A DNA stretch of 46,674 nucleotides from Anaerolineae bacterium (GCA_016926805.1 JAFGNV010000039.1:1-46674); one strand, 5' to 3'; numbered from the stretch's first letter, positions 32,095 to 42,543 are shown. Numbers and translations are program-made. The notes: generated from the letters alone by a model not told the origin.

Positions 32095-33381
32095 TTACTC
32101 CTTAACCCGCTTGATCCTGGCCCCAAGCTCGAGCAACTTGCCTTCGATGTTTTCGTAACCCCGGTCAATCTGACTGATATTGCGAATCACCGTGGGGCCT
32201 TCGGCGCAGAGCGCGGCGATAACCAGGGCAATGCCGGCGCGGATGTCGGGGCTGGAGATACCCTGACGGTCGCCGCGCAGCGTGCTGGGACCTTGTACCA
32301 GGGCGCGGTGGGGGTCGCATAACACAATGCGGGCGCCCATACTGATCAGCCGGTCTACAAAATACAGGCGGCTTTCGTACATTTTCTCGTGGAAGAGCAC
32401 GGTGCCGGTGGCCTGGGTGGCGGCGACCAAGGTCACGCTCATCATATCGGCGGGGAAAGCGGGCCAGGGCGCGTCATCGATTTTGGGGATGGCCGCGCCG
32501 ATGTCGGGCATAATTACCATCAACTGGTTGTCGGGCAAAAAGAGATCGTCGTGACGGATTTCTGGTTCAAGGCCCAGCCGTTTGTAAACCATCAACGTCA
32601 TGCGCAAATGTTCCGGCGCGGCGTTTTTGATGAGAATTTCGCCCTCGGTGACGGCGGAGAGGGCCATAAAGCTGCCTACCTCCAAATAGTCCGGGCCGAG
32701 GGTATACTCCACCCCTTTGAGAGATTTAACCCCCTCAATTGTTAGCGTGTTTGACCCAATGCCTTCAATCCTGGCTCCCATTTTGTTCAGCATCAAGCAC
32801 AAATCCTGCACATGTGGTTCGGAAGCGGCATTACGCAGGGTGGTGGTGCCTTTGGCCAGCACAGCGGCCAGAATAGTATTTTCGGTGGCCGTTACGCTGG
32901 CTTCTTCCAGTAGAATATCCTGGCCGTGCAGGTGAGAAGCAGTCAAAATGAAATCGCCATTATACTGAAAATTTGCGCCCAGGGCTTGCAGCGCCATGAT
33001 ATGCGTGTCTACCCGCCGCCGGCCGATTTGATCGCCACCGGGTTGGCAGAGCCGCACTTCACCTTCGCGGGCCAGGAGCGACCCCATCAGCACCAGCGCG
33101 CCCCGCATTTTGGCAAAGCGGGTTGGATCGGGGGTGGTGGTACGCAGGGCACCGGCGCGTAGGGTGGCGCTGTGAATGTTGTGCCGGGTTACCTCGACGC
33201 CCAAATCTTCCATAATGTGCAGCATGGTGTGCACGTCCCCAATGTCGGGCAGGTTGTGCAGGGTAACGGGTTGGTCTGTCAGCAACGCCGCCGAAATTAA
33301 GGGAAAGGCGGCGTTTTTATTGCCGCTGGGGGTAACCACTCCGTTGAGGGGCGCTTTGCCTTCGATGATAAATGCGTCCAT
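32095..33381 (-). CDS. murA: UDP-N-acetylglucosamine 1-carboxyvinyltransferase with Asp at the fosfomycin site
   Basis: The 428-residue enzyme transfers enolpyruvate from PEP to UDP-GlcNAc, the first committed step of peptidoglycan synthesis. Seen are Lys22 in [16 protein letters not shown] (phosphate-binding Arg), and the catalytic Asp in PAFPADM. In the mobile loop the text is [14 protein letters not shown], so Asp117 replaces the Cys attacked by fosfomycin (Cys115 in E. coli). Known Asp variants are active but resistant. The ATG overlaps the stop of the upstream gene by one base (TAATG), so translation is coupled. A MurA-like paralogue with another role cannot be fully excluded, but length and motifs fit MurA. 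Confidence 0.92.
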   Translation of the reverse strand: MDAFIIEGKAPLNGVVTPSGNKNAAFPLISAALLTDQPVTLHNLPDIGDVHTMLHIMEDLGVEVTRHNIHSATLRAGALRTTTPDPTRFAKMRGALVLMGSLLAREGEVRLCQPGGDQIGRRRVDTHIMALQALGANFQYNGDFILTASHLHGQDILLEEASVTATENTILAAVLAKGTTTLRNAASEPHVQDLCLMLNKMGARIEGIGSNTLTIEGVKSLKGVEYTLGPDYLEVGSFMALSAVTEGEILIKNAAPEHLRMTLMVYKRLGLEPEIRHDDLFLPDNQLMVIMPDIGAAIPKIDDAPWPAFPADMMSVTLVAATQATGTVLFHEKMYESRLYFVDRLISMGARIVLCDPHRALVQGPSTLRGDRQGISSPDIRAGIALVIAALCAEGPTVIRNISQIDRGYENIEGKLLELGARIKRVKE

Positions 33382-34196
33382 TATGCTCCCAGACTACTTT
33401 CAGTAATTTTGACTGTATCACCCACTTCAATACCCAGCGCTTGGGCGGCATTGCCATTGCGGATGGCAATTTCCACATGGCCGCGCGAACTGCCAACATA
33501 AGCCAATAAATCCCCTTCGTCCACGTCGGCAAAGGTACGACTGAGTGAGGTTATCACCCGGTTGCCTACGGTGAAGATGACCAGGGGTGAGTCGCCGAGA
33601 TCATCATCGGTGATATTCAGGATCAGGTTTCCAAAACGGTCAATATAGATTACCTGGCAAATGCCATTTTGGCGATGAATGTCAAAATCCAGACGGATCA
33701 AATTGATGGCCGATGGACCAAATTGGGGTAAGGCTACCCCATGGGCAAGGTGAGCGGCGGCGGGCGCAAAAATGTCGCGCCCGTGAAAGGTGGCGTCGAC
33801 TTTTGGTAATTGGTAGGCTGGATTGGTCAGGGTCACCGCCTCGATGACATTGATGTCGCTGGCAGACAGAACCAGGCCGAAGACGCCATTATCGGGGCCG
33901 ACAAAGATACCGCGGTCGGTGCTGATGGCCACCGCCCGGCGTTTGCTGCCCACGCCGGGATCAACTACCACACAGTGAATAGTGTGCGGGGGATAGTAAC
34001 CAAAGGCCTGGTATAGCACAAAAGCAGCCGCGCGAATATCCTGGGGAGGGATGTCGTGGGACAGATCGGTTAAGATGGTGTGGGGACAGATGTTAAGAAT
34101 GACTCCCCGCATGGCACCCACGTAGCCATCTCGCTCGCCAAAGTCGGTGGTTAAGGTAATAATTGGTGGGTTGTGAATTTGTTCGGATTCAATCAT
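33381..34196 (-). CDS. SAM hydroxide adenosyltransferase (DUF62) family protein
   Basis: The 271-residue protein has the N-terminal [44 protein letters not shown] and [15 protein letters not shown] motifs of the family that includes fluorinase and chlorinase. The ordinary members use hydroxide to split S-adenosylmethionine into adenosine and methionine. The halide-binding insert of fluorinases was not seen, so SAM hydrolysis is the likely reaction. It lies in front of murA with a one-base overlap and begins about 15 nt from the expected start of its transcript. Confidence 0.85.
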   Translation of the reverse strand: MIESEQIHNPPIITLTTDFGERDGYVGAMRGVILNICPHTILTDLSHDIPPQDIRAAAFVLYQAFGYYPPHTIHCVVVDPGVGSKRRAVAISTDRGIFVGPDNGVFGLVLSASDINVIEAVTLTNPAYQLPKVDATFHGRDIFAPAAAHLAHGVALPQFGPSAINLIRLDFDIHRQNGICQVIYIDRFGNLILNITDDDLGDSPLVIFTVGNRVITSLSRTFADVDEGDLLAYVGSSRGHVEIAIRNGNAAQALGIEVGDTVKITESSLGA

Positions 34197-34217
34197 ATCT
34201 GGTTATCTCCGGCGGCT

Positions 34218-34246
34218 ATTGTACGCCAGCAAAAGAGGAGCGTCAA
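34218..34246 (-). promoter_or_regulatory. Promoter of the SAM-adenosyltransferase/murA operon
   Basis: On the minus strand TTGACG, a 17-bp spacer and TACAAT (each five of six to consensus) place the start about 15 nt before the ATG at 34196. It is back to back with the exchanger promoter, 30 bp away. Confidence 0.7.
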
Positions 34247-34275
34247 GAAGCGGCTGTCAAGAAGGGTTTTGTTGA

Positions 34276-34304
34276 TTGTCTGGTCGAGTCGTTTTTGTTA
34301 TAAT
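34276..34304 (+). promoter_or_regulatory. Promoter of the Na+/Ca2+ exchanger gene
   Basis: TTGTCT, a 17-bp spacer and a perfect TATAAT (34299-34304) lie about 188 nt before the exchanger ATG. The leader so formed begins with a hairpin. Confidence 0.7.
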
Positions 34305-34306
34305 GG

Positions 34307-34373
34307 TTGGAGTTGAGACAAGGCAACTCCAAGTATCGATGGTTTGCTTCGCGTTGTTCAGTCCGGGTTGCCT
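34307..34373 (+). promoter_or_regulatory. Exchanger mRNA leader with two competing pairings
   Basis: TTGGAGTT (34307-34314) and AACTCCAA (34325-34332) form an 8-bp hairpin at the presumed 5' end. AGGCAAC (34321-34327), which overlaps that stem, can instead pair with GTTGCCT (34367-34373). The two folds exclude each other, as in attenuators or riboswitches. It does not match any riboswitch class recognised by eye. Confidence 0.35.
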
Positions 34374-34491
34374 CGCCTTTACGCTTAATCATATCATTTT
34401 CCAGGGGATGCGCCAGACCAAAATCCCACCCCAGCCCGACAATCAGGCAACGATTTGTATCTCTATCCAATTCTAATGAGGGGAGCCGTGT

Positions 34492-35574
34492 ATGTCAGCG
34501 ATTATCAGTTTACTTATTATGGTTGTGGCCATTTATCTACTCTCGATTATCACCGATGAGTTTTTTATTGAGAGTCTCGATGAAATGTCCAGACTATGGA
34601 AATTGCCCAGTAACGTGGTGGGAGCGTCGTTGATGGCGATGGGTTCATCGGCGCCGGAACTGGCCATTGCCTTGTTTGCCCTGTTTTTGAGTGGTGGCGA
34701 GCACAGCGACGTGGGCATCGGCACCATTGTCGGTTCGGCGGTGTTCAATATTCTGGTTATCACCGGCGTATCGGCCATTGCCAGACCGGCTCGCGTCACC
34801 TGGCACGTGGTGGTGCGAGATTGCGTAATTTACGTGGCCAGTATTGGTTTGTTGTTGGTGGCCCTTGCCGATGGCACCATCATCTGGCTGGAAGCTGTGG
34901 CCTTTTTGGGATTGTATGGGGTTTACATTTATATTCTCTTCCAGTGGAACGCCTTTATGCCGGGTGAGGAAGTCGATGTGGTGGAGGTGGTAGAAAGCGA
35001 AATTCATCACGCCCCGGCGAGTCACCTGGTTTTGCATCAAAAGGTCAGTTGGGTGGTTCAAAAGGGAATTGGCCTGTTGATGGGTAATCCACGCCGGGCC
35101 TTTCTCCGGGCATTTTTCGTGTCGATTGGGTTAATTGCCGCAATTAGCTGGGTGCTGGTAGATCATGCGGTTAAGTTTGCCGAGGCCATTGGCATGCCGC
35201 CGATCATTGTGGCGTTAACGGTGCTGGCCGTCGGCACGTCGGTGCCGGATATGATTTCTTCGGTTATTGTGGCCCGGCAGGGTCGCGGGGAAATGGCTAT
35301 TGCCAATGCGGTGGGTTCGAACATTTTCAACATTCTGGTTGGGCTGGGCTTACCCTGGCTGATTGCCATTCTGCTGCGGGGAACAACTGTGCCCGTGGGC
35401 GCGGAAAATCTGTGGCTATCGGCCGTTATCCTGTTGGTCACAGTAATTGTTTTGTTTGTGTTCCTCTCCACCGGGCGACTTTTGAGTCGCCGGGAAGGAT
35501 GGGTTCTGGTAGGGGTGTACACCATTTTTTTGTTGTGGACCTGGTTGGAAGAGATGTTGACGAATATGGGGTAA
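34492..35574 (+). CDS. Sodium/calcium exchanger (CaCA) family membrane protein
   Basis: The 360-residue protein has about ten helices with the two inverted alpha repeats of the family: GSSAPELAIALFAL with Glu56 and GTIVGSAVFNIL in the first, GTSVPDMISSVIVARQG (Asp253 in place of Glu) and ANAVGSNIFNIL in the second. It exchanges calcium or a related cation for sodium or protons across the cytoplasmic membrane; the asymmetric Glu/Asp pair is typical of K+-dependent-like and YrbG-like members. A basic-poor cytosolic loop lies between (about 155-200). The ribosome site GAGGGG precedes ATG 34492. It is transcribed divergently from murA. Confidence 0.9.
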   Translation: MSAIISLLIMVVAIYLLSIITDEFFIESLDEMSRLWKLPSNVVGASLMAMGSSAPELAIALFALFLSGGEHSDVGIGTIVGSAVFNILVITGVSAIARPARVTWHVVVRDCVIYVASIGLLLVALADGTIIWLEAVAFLGLYGVYIYILFQWNAFMPGEEVDVVEVVESEIHHAPASHLVLHQKVSWVVQKGIGLLMGNPRRAFLRAFFVSIGLIAAISWVLVDHAVKFAEAIGMPPIIVALTVLAVGTSVPDMISSVIVARQGRGEMAIANAVGSNIFNILVGLGLPWLIAILLRGTTVPVGAENLWLSAVILLVTVIVLFVFLSTGRLLSRREGWVLVGVYTIFLLWTWLEEMLTNMG

Positions 35575-35589
35575 TTGGGGCAGGTTCAA

Positions 35590-38538
35590 TCAAGCAGCCG
35601 CCCCAATTTTGGCCGCAACCTGCTTGACGGCTCTTTCGAGATCGGAGGGGAGAAAAGGTTTGGATAGCCAACGCAGGCCGGATTTTTCCAGAAAAACGTG
35701 AGTGTCAAGGTCAACCACGTTGCCGGTGATAAAAATGAAATTGTCGGCCAGGTGAGGGTATCTGGCTGCTGTTTTTTGATACAGTTCCGGCCCGGCAATA
35801 TCGGGCATCAAAACATCGCAGATAACCAGATCAAAGGTCTGGTTATTAATTTTTTCCCAGGCAATTTTCCCGTCCAGGGCTGTGTCTACCGTGCGCCCCC
35901 CCTGCGCCAACACCCGGTTGAGCAGATTCAAAATTGGGGCTTCGTCATCCACAACCAAGATGCGCAGGGCATCTGGCCCGGTTGTCTCCGGTAACGGCGC
36001 TGATGGTTCGCCAACCGGCGCGGATTTGGTTGGTTCCGTAATCGGCAGATCAATGTGAAAAACCGCTCCGCCTTGGGGATTATTTTTGGCGCGTATCTGG
36101 CCGTTGTGCTCGCTGATAATGCCAAAACAAATCGATAGCCCCAGCCCCGTTCCCTGTCCAACTTCTTTGGTGGTAAAAAATGGGTCGAACACCCGGTTGA
36201 GAATTTCTTCGGGAATCCCCGGCCCATTGTCGGCAAAACTCAGATGAATTCTGCTGTTCAGTCGCCGGGACTCAATCCGCAACCGGCGCGGCCCCTCAAC
36301 CATATCCAGGGTCTGGATGGCGTTGATAATCAGGTTAACAAATACTTGCTCCAGTTGATGCGGGTCGACCATGGTTTGGGGCAGATTGGGGTCCAGGCAA
36401 GTAATGGTTTCAACACTATTGGTCTGTAATTGGGGTTTGGTCAGAGAGAGACTGTCCTGGATGACATGGTTAATGTCAACCGGGCTGGTTTCCAGCTCAA
36501 CATTGCGGGCAAAGGTCAGTAGATCCCGCACAATCACCTGGGCGCGTTGAGCCTGGCGAAAGATAGCGTCTACGTCTTCCCGGTAAACAGCGGGCAAGTC
36601 ACTCTTTTGCAGCAGGGTGGCATAACCGATGATGGTGGTAAGGGGATTATTGAGTTCATGGGCCACCCCGGCCACCAGTTTGCCAGTGGTGGATAGTTTT
36701 TCGGTTTGCTGGAGTTGCCGCTCTAACTCCCGGCGCTGGGTAATATCGCGGGCGATGCAGTGAATCCCGATGGCCTTTCGCCCTTTTCGTTGGATGCGTA
36801 CGGTAACTTCCAGGAGAATTTCCCGACCGTTTTTACCCAGGATGGGCAGTTCAAAAGTGGCCGGAGAGGCCGGAGATACAAGTTGTTCTTTGATAAAGCG
36901 ATAAAGTTTGGAGCGATGTTTGGGCTTGGTAAAGTTGGTCAGGTGAGCGCCAACTACATCCTCAATCGCGTAGCCGGTTGCCTTCAGAGTCATATTATTG
37001 ACACTGCTGACTCTAAAGTTGCTATCCAGAATGAAGATAAGGTCGTTGGCGTTGTCAAACAAATCGCGATATTTGACTTCGGCGGTGCGGATTTTTTCAA
37101 AGAGGCGGGCGTTTTCCAGGGCCACGGCCAATTCGGCGGCAATGGCCACAAACAGGCGTAAATCATCCTGGTCAAAGGCGTTCAGGCGAGGACTTTCGGC
37201 ATTGAGCACCGCTGCCACTTGTCCCCCCACGATAACCGGCACGCAAACCTCTGCCCGGGTATCGGCGGCCAGTTCGTAATAATGGCTGGCCTGGCGCACG
37301 TCCTGGAGCAGCAAGGGTTTGCGGTTGCGAATGACCCAACCGGCGGCGCTCCCGTCCATTCGAATGCGCAGATCGCGGTTAAGGTCAAAACCAATGGTCG
37401 CCGGGTGGGGCACCACGCTCTCGCTGTCGGTGGTGGGCAGAAAAAACCCCAGCCGTTCAACGCCCAGGGTGCGATGAATGGCGGCAATGGTACCGCTCAA
37501 CACCTGGTCAAAATCCAGCGAAGATGCCGCTGCCACCATCACCTCTTGCAGCACTTTGGCTTCGGCCAGATGATGGGTGGTTTCGTCATAAAGCCGGGCG
37601 TGCTCAATGGCTACAGCGGCCTGAGCGGTCATGGTTTCGGCCAGCCGAATTTCGTGCTGGGTCAGGGTTTGGCTGGCCTGGCGGCGACCGATTTCCACCA
37701 GGCCAATCGTCTGCCGCCGATAAATCAGGGGGATGAGTAACAATATCTCCACATTGAGTTTTTGCAGCCAGGCCAGCTCTTCGGGCGGCAGAGCAGGATT
37801 GAATGTTTCTAACAGGGTGGTTGCCTGCACTTCTAACACCGAACGGGCCAGGAAATGGCGATCTAACAAACGTACCGCTATTTCGGGGCGTTCCATTCCC
37901 GGCACGGCGTAACACTGGATGGTTCGCAGTTGGTTCTCATCTTTCTGCCAGCGGGAAATCATGCACAAATCCGCCCGCAGCGCTTCGACCATCTGGCGGC
38001 TCACCGCATCCAGCACCGTTTCCACGGCCAGGTCTGAGGTGACAATGGCCATCGACTCAAACAGGAGCGCCTGTTCCTCAGAACGCTGGCGAGTTTCTTC
38101 CAGCAGGCGCGCATTTTCAATGGCCAAAGCGGCGTGGTCGGCAATGGTGTTGAGGATTTTCAGCCCGTCTTCGCTCAGGTAGTCGGGTCGCATGTTCATC
38201 AGCTCGATAACGCCGATGGTATGGCCGTCGACCTGCAGGGGGACGCACATAATGGATTTGGTGTGAAAGCCGCTTTCCTGGTCGATGTTCTTGAACCAGC
38301 GATCATCTTTGGTTACATCGGGGATTAAGGCTGGCTTTTGTTGCGAGGCAACCCAGCCGATAACGCCTTTGCTTACCGGCAAACTCAAACCGCGGACCGC
38401 GTCGGCTCCTTCTCCAACCGCGGCCCGAAAGACAATGTGTTGTCCATCCGGCTCCAGCAAGGCCACGGAACCAGCTTCGGCTTCAAAGATTTCATTGGTT
38501 TTGGTAATAACCTGACTGAGAACCTGCTGAAAGTTCAT
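35590..38538 (-). CDS. Hybrid histidine kinase with three GAF domains, PAS and receiver
   Basis: The 982-residue cytoplasmic protein has three GAF-like domains (about 1-145, 160-315, 325-478; e.g. [20 protein letters not shown]), a PAS domain (484-600), the phosphoacceptor box [17 protein letters not shown] with His627, an HATPase ([23 protein letters not shown]) and a C-terminal receiver with Asp908 in [10 protein letters not shown] and Lys in WLSKPF. GAF modules usually bind small molecules or light-absorbing cofactors; no bilin-binding Cys was evident. No response regulator gene adjoins it, so phosphorelay partners lie elsewhere. The ATG 38538 has only a weak ribosome site but good promoter spacing. 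The gene converges on the exchanger gene with 15 bp between. Confidence 0.93.
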   Translation of the reverse strand: MNFQQVLSQVITKTNEIFEAEAGSVALLEPDGQHIVFRAAVGEGADAVRGLSLPVSKGVIGWVASQQKPALIPDVTKDDRWFKNIDQESGFHTKSIMCVPLQVDGHTIGVIELMNMRPDYLSEDGLKILNTIADHAALAIENARLLEETRQRSEEQALLFESMAIVTSDLAVETVLDAVSRQMVEALRADLCMISRWQKDENQLRTIQCYAVPGMERPEIAVRLLDRHFLARSVLEVQATTLLETFNPALPPEELAWLQKLNVEILLLIPLIYRRQTIGLVEIGRRQASQTLTQHEIRLAETMTAQAAVAIEHARLYDETTHHLAEAKVLQEVMVAAASSLDFDQVLSGTIAAIHRTLGVERLGFFLPTTDSESVVPHPATIGFDLNRDLRIRMDGSAAGWVIRNRKPLLLQDVRQASHYYELAADTRAEVCVPVIVGGQVAAVLNAESPRLNAFDQDDLRLFVAIAAELAVALENARLFEKIRTAEVKYRDLFDNANDLIFILDSNFRVSSVNNMTLKATGYAIEDVVGAHLTNFTKPKHRSKLYRFIKEQLVSPASPATFELPILGKNGREILLEVTVRIQRKGRKAIGIHCIARDITQRRELERQLQQTEKLSTTGKLVAGVAHELNNPLTTIIGYATLLQKSDLPAVYREDVDAIFRQAQRAQVIVRDLLTFARNVELETSPVDINHVIQDSLSLTKPQLQTNSVETITCLDPNLPQTMVDPHQLEQVFVNLIINAIQTLDMVEGPRRLRIESRRLNSRIHLSFADNGPGIPEEILNRVFDPFFTTKEVGQGTGLGLSICFGIISEHNGQIRAKNNPQGGAVFHIDLPITEPTKSAPVGEPSAPLPETTGPDALRILVVDDEAPILNLLNRVLAQGGRTVDTALDGKIAWEKINNQTFDLVICDVLMPDIAGPELYQKTAARYPHLADNFIFITGNVVDLDTHVFLEKSGLRWLSKPFLPSDLERAVKQVAAKIGAAA

Positions 38539-38560
38539 CGGATTGACGCCTCAACTTCGA

Positions 38561-38589
38561 ATTGTAACAAAGCTTGCCATTTAAGGCAA
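38561..38589 (-). promoter_or_regulatory. Promoter of the hybrid histidine kinase gene
   Basis: Minus-strand TTGCCT, a 17-bp spacer and TGT + TACAAT (extended -10) end 22 nt before the kinase ATG. Confidence 0.6.
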
Positions 38590-38690
38590 TAAGTAATTAT
38601 TCCCCCATGATGCCGACTTCGTTATTTTTGAATTTGGTGATATGATGAAAGCAGAACGTTGAAACGCTAAACGTGAGAGAGGAAGATACA

Positions 38691-40052
38691 ATGACCTACG
38701 ACCTGGTGATAAAAAATGGACGTATTCTCACCGCCGCTGAAGATTTTCGAGGCGATGTAGCCGTATCCGGCGAAAAAATTGCGGCGATAGGACAAAATCT
38801 CCGGGGAACACGGGAGATCGACGCCCAGGAATTGTATGTCATTCCCGGCGCTGTTGATGGGCACGTGCATTTGCAAATGCCGATTGCCGCCTGGATGACG
38901 GCCGACAGCTTTGCCCAGGGTACCATCGCCGCGGCCTGCGGCGGGGTGACCAGTATGGTTGATTTTGTCGAACCGGACAAGGGGCAGGATTTGGTGGAGG
39001 CCCTGAACCGGCGGCGGGAATTGGCCGACGGCCAGGTGGTGATTGATTACGGCCTGCACATGACCCTGCGCGATGCCACTCCGGCAATTCTGGCCCAGGT
39101 ACCGGCGGCTTACGCGGAGGGATGCGCCAGCTTTAAACTTTACACTGCCTATCCCGGCCTCTACCTGGCCGACGATGAATTGTATCGGGCGCTCCTGGCC
39201 GTGGCCGGCGTGGGGGGACTGGCCGTGGTTCATGCCGAAAACTACCCAGTCATCACTGAAGTCTGGCAACGTTTTGCGGTGGAAGGCAAGGTGGCGGCCC
39301 GGTGGCATCCCCACAGCCGCCCCACCGTAACCGAGGCCGAGGCCGTCAACCGGGTGCTCTCGATTGCCCACCTGGCCGGGGCGCGCGCCCTGATTTTTCA
39401 CCTTTCCTGCAGCGAGGCCGCGCGAGAGCTGGCCCGGGCCAAAGAACGAGGCTGGGCCGCCTTTGGGGAAACCTGCCCCCAGTACCTGAGCCTGCCGGAC
39501 GACATCTACGAGCGCCAAGATATGCCCGCCACCTGGTTCATTTGCCAGCCGCCGATTCGCGGCCAGGTCCAGGCCGAAGCCTTGTGGCAGGCGTTGGGCG
39601 CGGGGGTTATTGACCTCATTTCTACCGACCACTGCCCCTTTTCGGCGGAACTCAAAAGGCAGGGCGAGAAGAATTTTATGCAGACGCCCGGTGGCGTATC
39701 CGGTATCGAGACTCGCCTGGCGCTGGCGCATACCTTTGGCGTGTTGGCCGGGCACATCTCCCTAAAGCGGTGGGTGGAAGTGTGCTGTACTTTCCCTGCC
39801 GAGTTGCACGGCCTGCCGGGCAAGGGTCACTTGACCCCCGGCTACGATGCGGACATTGTTCTGTTTGACCCGCGCCGTCAGGTTACCTACAGCGCCGACC
39901 GGCTGCACTCCAACATCACCTACACCCCCTACCAGGGCGTCACGGTCACCGGCGTGCCGGTCACAACGATCAGCCGGGGCGAGGTGATTGTCGAAAACGG
40001 GGACTATGTGGGCTGTCCGGGGCGGGGAAGATTCTTGAAACGACAATTCTAA
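38691..40052 (+). CDS. Dihydropyrimidinase / D-hydantoinase family amidohydrolase
   Basis: The 453-residue cytoplasmic amidohydrolase has the full binuclear metal site: HVH (His58, His60), a carbamylated-Lys candidate Lys149 in SFKLYTAYPG, His181 in VVHAEN, His237 in FHLSCSEAA and Asp313 in STDHCPF. Such enzymes open cyclic amides like dihydropyrimidines or hydantoins; NFMQTPGGVSGIETRL is typical of the group. Allantoinase is a less likely alternative. ATG 38691 has GAGAGGA 7 nt upstream, so the GTG at 38673 is rejected. It meets the next gene tail to tail with no gap and has no pathway partner nearby. Confidence 0.92.
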   Translation: MTYDLVIKNGRILTAAEDFRGDVAVSGEKIAAIGQNLRGTREIDAQELYVIPGAVDGHVHLQMPIAAWMTADSFAQGTIAAACGGVTSMVDFVEPDKGQDLVEALNRRRELADGQVVIDYGLHMTLRDATPAILAQVPAAYAEGCASFKLYTAYPGLYLADDELYRALLAVAGVGGLAVVHAENYPVITEVWQRFAVEGKVAARWHPHSRPTVTEAEAVNRVLSIAHLAGARALIFHLSCSEAARELARAKERGWAAFGETCPQYLSLPDDIYERQDMPATWFICQPPIRGQVQAEALWQALGAGVIDLISTDHCPFSAELKRQGEKNFMQTPGGVSGIETRLALAHTFGVLAGHISLKRWVEVCCTFPAELHGLPGKGHLTPGYDADIVLFDPRRQVTYSADRLHSNITYTPYQGVTVTGVPVTTISRGEVIVENGDYVGCPGRGRFLKRQF

Positions 40053-42497
40053 CTACTCACCCTCCCTGATCCGCCACTTGTAGCTTGACACGGTCCATTG
40101 TTTGGTGCCTTCGGCGGCAATAAGGCCGGTGTCTTTATAGGTAACCACAAAATCATAGCTGCCGGGCTTTTTCTCAAACACTATCGAACCGGCGGCAGCA
40201 ATTTCCCAGGTTTCGCCGTCAATTTCCACGATGATGTCCTTATCCAGCTCATTGAACACGGCTACCAAAGCCATGCCGACCGGCGTGGGGGTGACGGTCG
40301 GCGTAGGCGCCGGGGTTGGGGTGGGCGTAATGGTGGGCGTGGGGGTCGGCAGGGGCGCGCGCCCACTTGGCTCAACCAAGAACGTCACTTCAGTGTCGTC
40401 TACGGTCAATCTGGCAATGTCAACCGGCGCTTTGTTGAATACATCGTCGATACCGTTGTTGATTCCCCGTGAAATGTTATCGCCAATCAAATAAAGCGGC
40501 ACATCGTTGACGCCCGCCAGATAGAAGTGAGGTTGGCCATTCTCCAGGTTAACCATCACCAGCAGAGTGAACTGGATGCTGCCCCAGCCGGCGTTTACGT
40601 CAATCTGGTCGGGTGGGCGCATATCAACGCTAAATTTGTCAAAATAGGCCCTGGTCAGGCCTTGCGCTCCCTGGTTGATGTCCGCTTCGGTGATGCGATT
40701 TTCATCGTCCAGATTCAGATGGTCAAAATCCCAGGCCGCGCTGTTGATGGATTGCCGCAAGAACCAGCCTGCGCCATAAGAACCTCCAATAATTAGCAGA
40801 ACGACAAAAACAATCAAGATGAAAACGAGTACCACCGCGCCGCGGACCAATCGCCCGCTGGCCCGTCCCAAACGGTTCAAAAAGAGATTGGGCAAAATCA
40901 ATTTGAGGAATCTCTCCAGCCCATCCTTTTGATTTTTGCCCTGTTTGACGGCCTGAGTCGCGGCTTCAGCCAAATCGTTACGGTTGATCAGCAGAAACCA
41001 GCGCTCAAAGTCACCGTTATAGAGATACTGCTGCGCCTCCGGCCGGTTCTGCTCACAGAGAATCACCAATTCTTTGACGGTTTTGGCCGACTCCCCGTTT
41101 TTGAAAGTGTAAAGGGCCGCGGCCTGAGCGCCAGAGATCAACGCCTCCAGCTCCTTCTGTAGTTGCAGCGGGGTCAGGCGTTGCTCGGGGGTAGGATCGG
41201 TGGTGCGGGTGATAATTTGCTCCAGTTGTTTTGGCAGGCCCTTATCAATTTTGCGCACCGGCGTGAATTGACCGTGCGTTTCTTTCAGTTTTTCAACATT
41301 GAACTCGCCGCCGAAGGCCTTGACGGGGTTTTGGCCTGTCACCAGGTGGTGGAGGGTGGCGCCCAGGGCATACACATCGGAGGCAGGTACGGCCTCGCCC
41401 AACCATTGTTCCAGAGGCGTGTACCCCAGACTACCCGCAGCCTGGGTGGCCATCAAGTCACCGGAGCTTTCCACGGGTTTGGCTTTAGCCAGGCCAAAAT
41501 CCACCAGCCAGACCCGCCCATCATCACCCAGCAGGATATTGGCTGGTTTGATGTCGCGATGCATCACCGGCTCGTCGCCCTGGGTGTGCATATAGTTCAG
41601 GGCGCTGCATACGGCAGTCACATAACGGACGGCCTCGCGCCAGGGGATTTTGCCCTCGCCTTTGCCCAACACGTCTTTTAGGTTTTGACCCTCAATGTAT
41701 TTCATCACCAGGTAGTTACTTCCGGCGTCGGAGAAGTAGTCGTAAATTTCGGGGATGTTGGGATGGCCAGGGTGATTGAGCTGCACCAGCAAACTGGCTT
41801 CACGCTCAAAGTTGGCCCGGTGCAGGTCAAGGTCTTCCGTCGACGCGCCCTCGGGGGCCAGCATCTGTTTGACCACACAAACCCGCTTCAGTTTGACATC
41901 CTCGGCCAGGTAGGCGGCCCCAAAACCGCCTTTGCCCAGGATTTTGTCCAGCCGGTAGCGCTCCTGGAGGATACGGCCCACTTTGAGGTCGCTGACGGCG
42001 GTGGCGGTAATCCCGGGGGAAGGTTGTTGTCCCTCTTCCTCAGGCATCGCTTTGGTGCGTCCTTCGGCTTCGCGGGGGTCGTCGGGCATGGCCCTGGTCA
42101 GGCCGTCGGCTGCGTCAGGCTCTGGCATGGCCCGGGTTAAGCCATTGTCCTCTCCCGCTTCGACCGGCGGCATGGCCACGGTGCGTTCCTCCTCCTCGGC
42201 AACTCTCGTGGCGGCGTCAGCGGCGCTTCCAGCCTTACCGGTAACGATGGTGGGGCCTTCTTGGTTGACAATGGTAACATCGTCACTCGTTGGGGTGTGA
42301 CCGGCGACAATCGTTGCCTCGTCATCATCCGTCTGGGGCTTACTTCTAACCACGGTGGCATCGTCGTCACTTTGAGCCTTCTGGTTGACAATGGTTGCAT
42401 CATCGTTTATTGCCTGGGCCAGGTTGGTGCCGCAGTTGGGGCAGAATTTTGTCCCTTCTGGTAGTTCTCTTCCACAGGTGGGGCAAGGCAGAGCCAT
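40053..42497 (-). CDS. Zinc-ribbon Ser/Thr protein kinase with Thr-repeat linker and membrane anchor
   Basis: The 814-residue protein starts with a zinc ribbon (Cys5, Cys8, Cys19, Cys22). An acidic linker (31-165) repeats Thr motifs: DDATIV, DDATVV, DEATIV, DDVTIV, ERTVAMP, two GLTRAMP and GRTKAMP. The kinase (about 181-455) is complete: GKGGFG, Lys210, HRDIKPAN with Asp315, DFGLA with Asp333. A helical region, a transmembrane helix (about 552-572), an outer domain, a Pro/Thr linker and a C-terminal beta domain follow. It likely senses something outside and signals inside. ATG 42497 has GGAGG 8 nt upstream; the GTG at 42503 is only 2 nt from it. A 97-bp mobile element sits in its leader. Confidence 0.9.
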   Translation of the reverse strand: MALPCPTCGRELPEGTKFCPNCGTNLAQAINDDATIVNQKAQSDDDATVVRSKPQTDDDEATIVAGHTPTSDDVTIVNQEGPTIVTGKAGSAADAATRVAEEEERTVAMPPVEAGEDNGLTRAMPEPDAADGLTRAMPDDPREAEGRTKAMPEEEGQQPSPGITATAVSDLKVGRILQERYRLDKILGKGGFGAAYLAEDVKLKRVCVVKQMLAPEGASTEDLDLHRANFEREASLLVQLNHPGHPNIPEIYDYFSDAGSNYLVMKYIEGQNLKDVLGKGEGKIPWREAVRYVTAVCSALNYMHTQGDEPVMHRDIKPANILLGDDGRVWLVDFGLAKAKPVESSGDLMATQAAGSLGYTPLEQWLGEAVPASDVYALGATLHHLVTGQNPVKAFGGEFNVEKLKETHGQFTPVRKIDKGLPKQLEQIITRTTDPTPEQRLTPLQLQKELEALISGAQAAALYTFKNGESAKTVKELVILCEQNRPEAQQYLYNGDFERWFLLINRNDLAEAATQAVKQGKNQKDGLERFLKLILPNLFLNRLGRASGRLVRGAVVLVFILIVFVVLLIIGGSYGAGWFLRQSINSAAWDFDHLNLDDENRITEADINQGAQGLTRAYFDKFSVDMRPPDQIDVNAGWGSIQFTLLVMVNLENGQPHFYLAGVNDVPLYLIGDNISRGINNGIDDVFNKAPVDIARLTVDDTEVTFLVEPSGRAPLPTPTPTITPTPTPAPTPTVTPTPVGMALVAVFNELDKDIIVEIDGETWEIAAAGSIVFEKKPGSYDFVVTYKDTGLIAAEGTKQWTVSSYKWRIREGE

Positions 42498-42543
42498 AGT
42501 CACTTCCTCCCATAACCTAACTTTTCTGCAGGGTTGAAACTAT

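Noticed and set aside
34307..34490. Known riboswitch (c-di-GMP-I, yybP-ykoY or c-di-AMP) in the exchanger leader
   Set aside because: Signature bases of these classes could not be found; only alternative pairing is supported.
38667..39755. 362-residue frame antisense to the hydantoinase gene
   Set aside because: The sense strand has an intact amidohydrolase with every metal ligand; the antisense frame is a by-product of its codon use.
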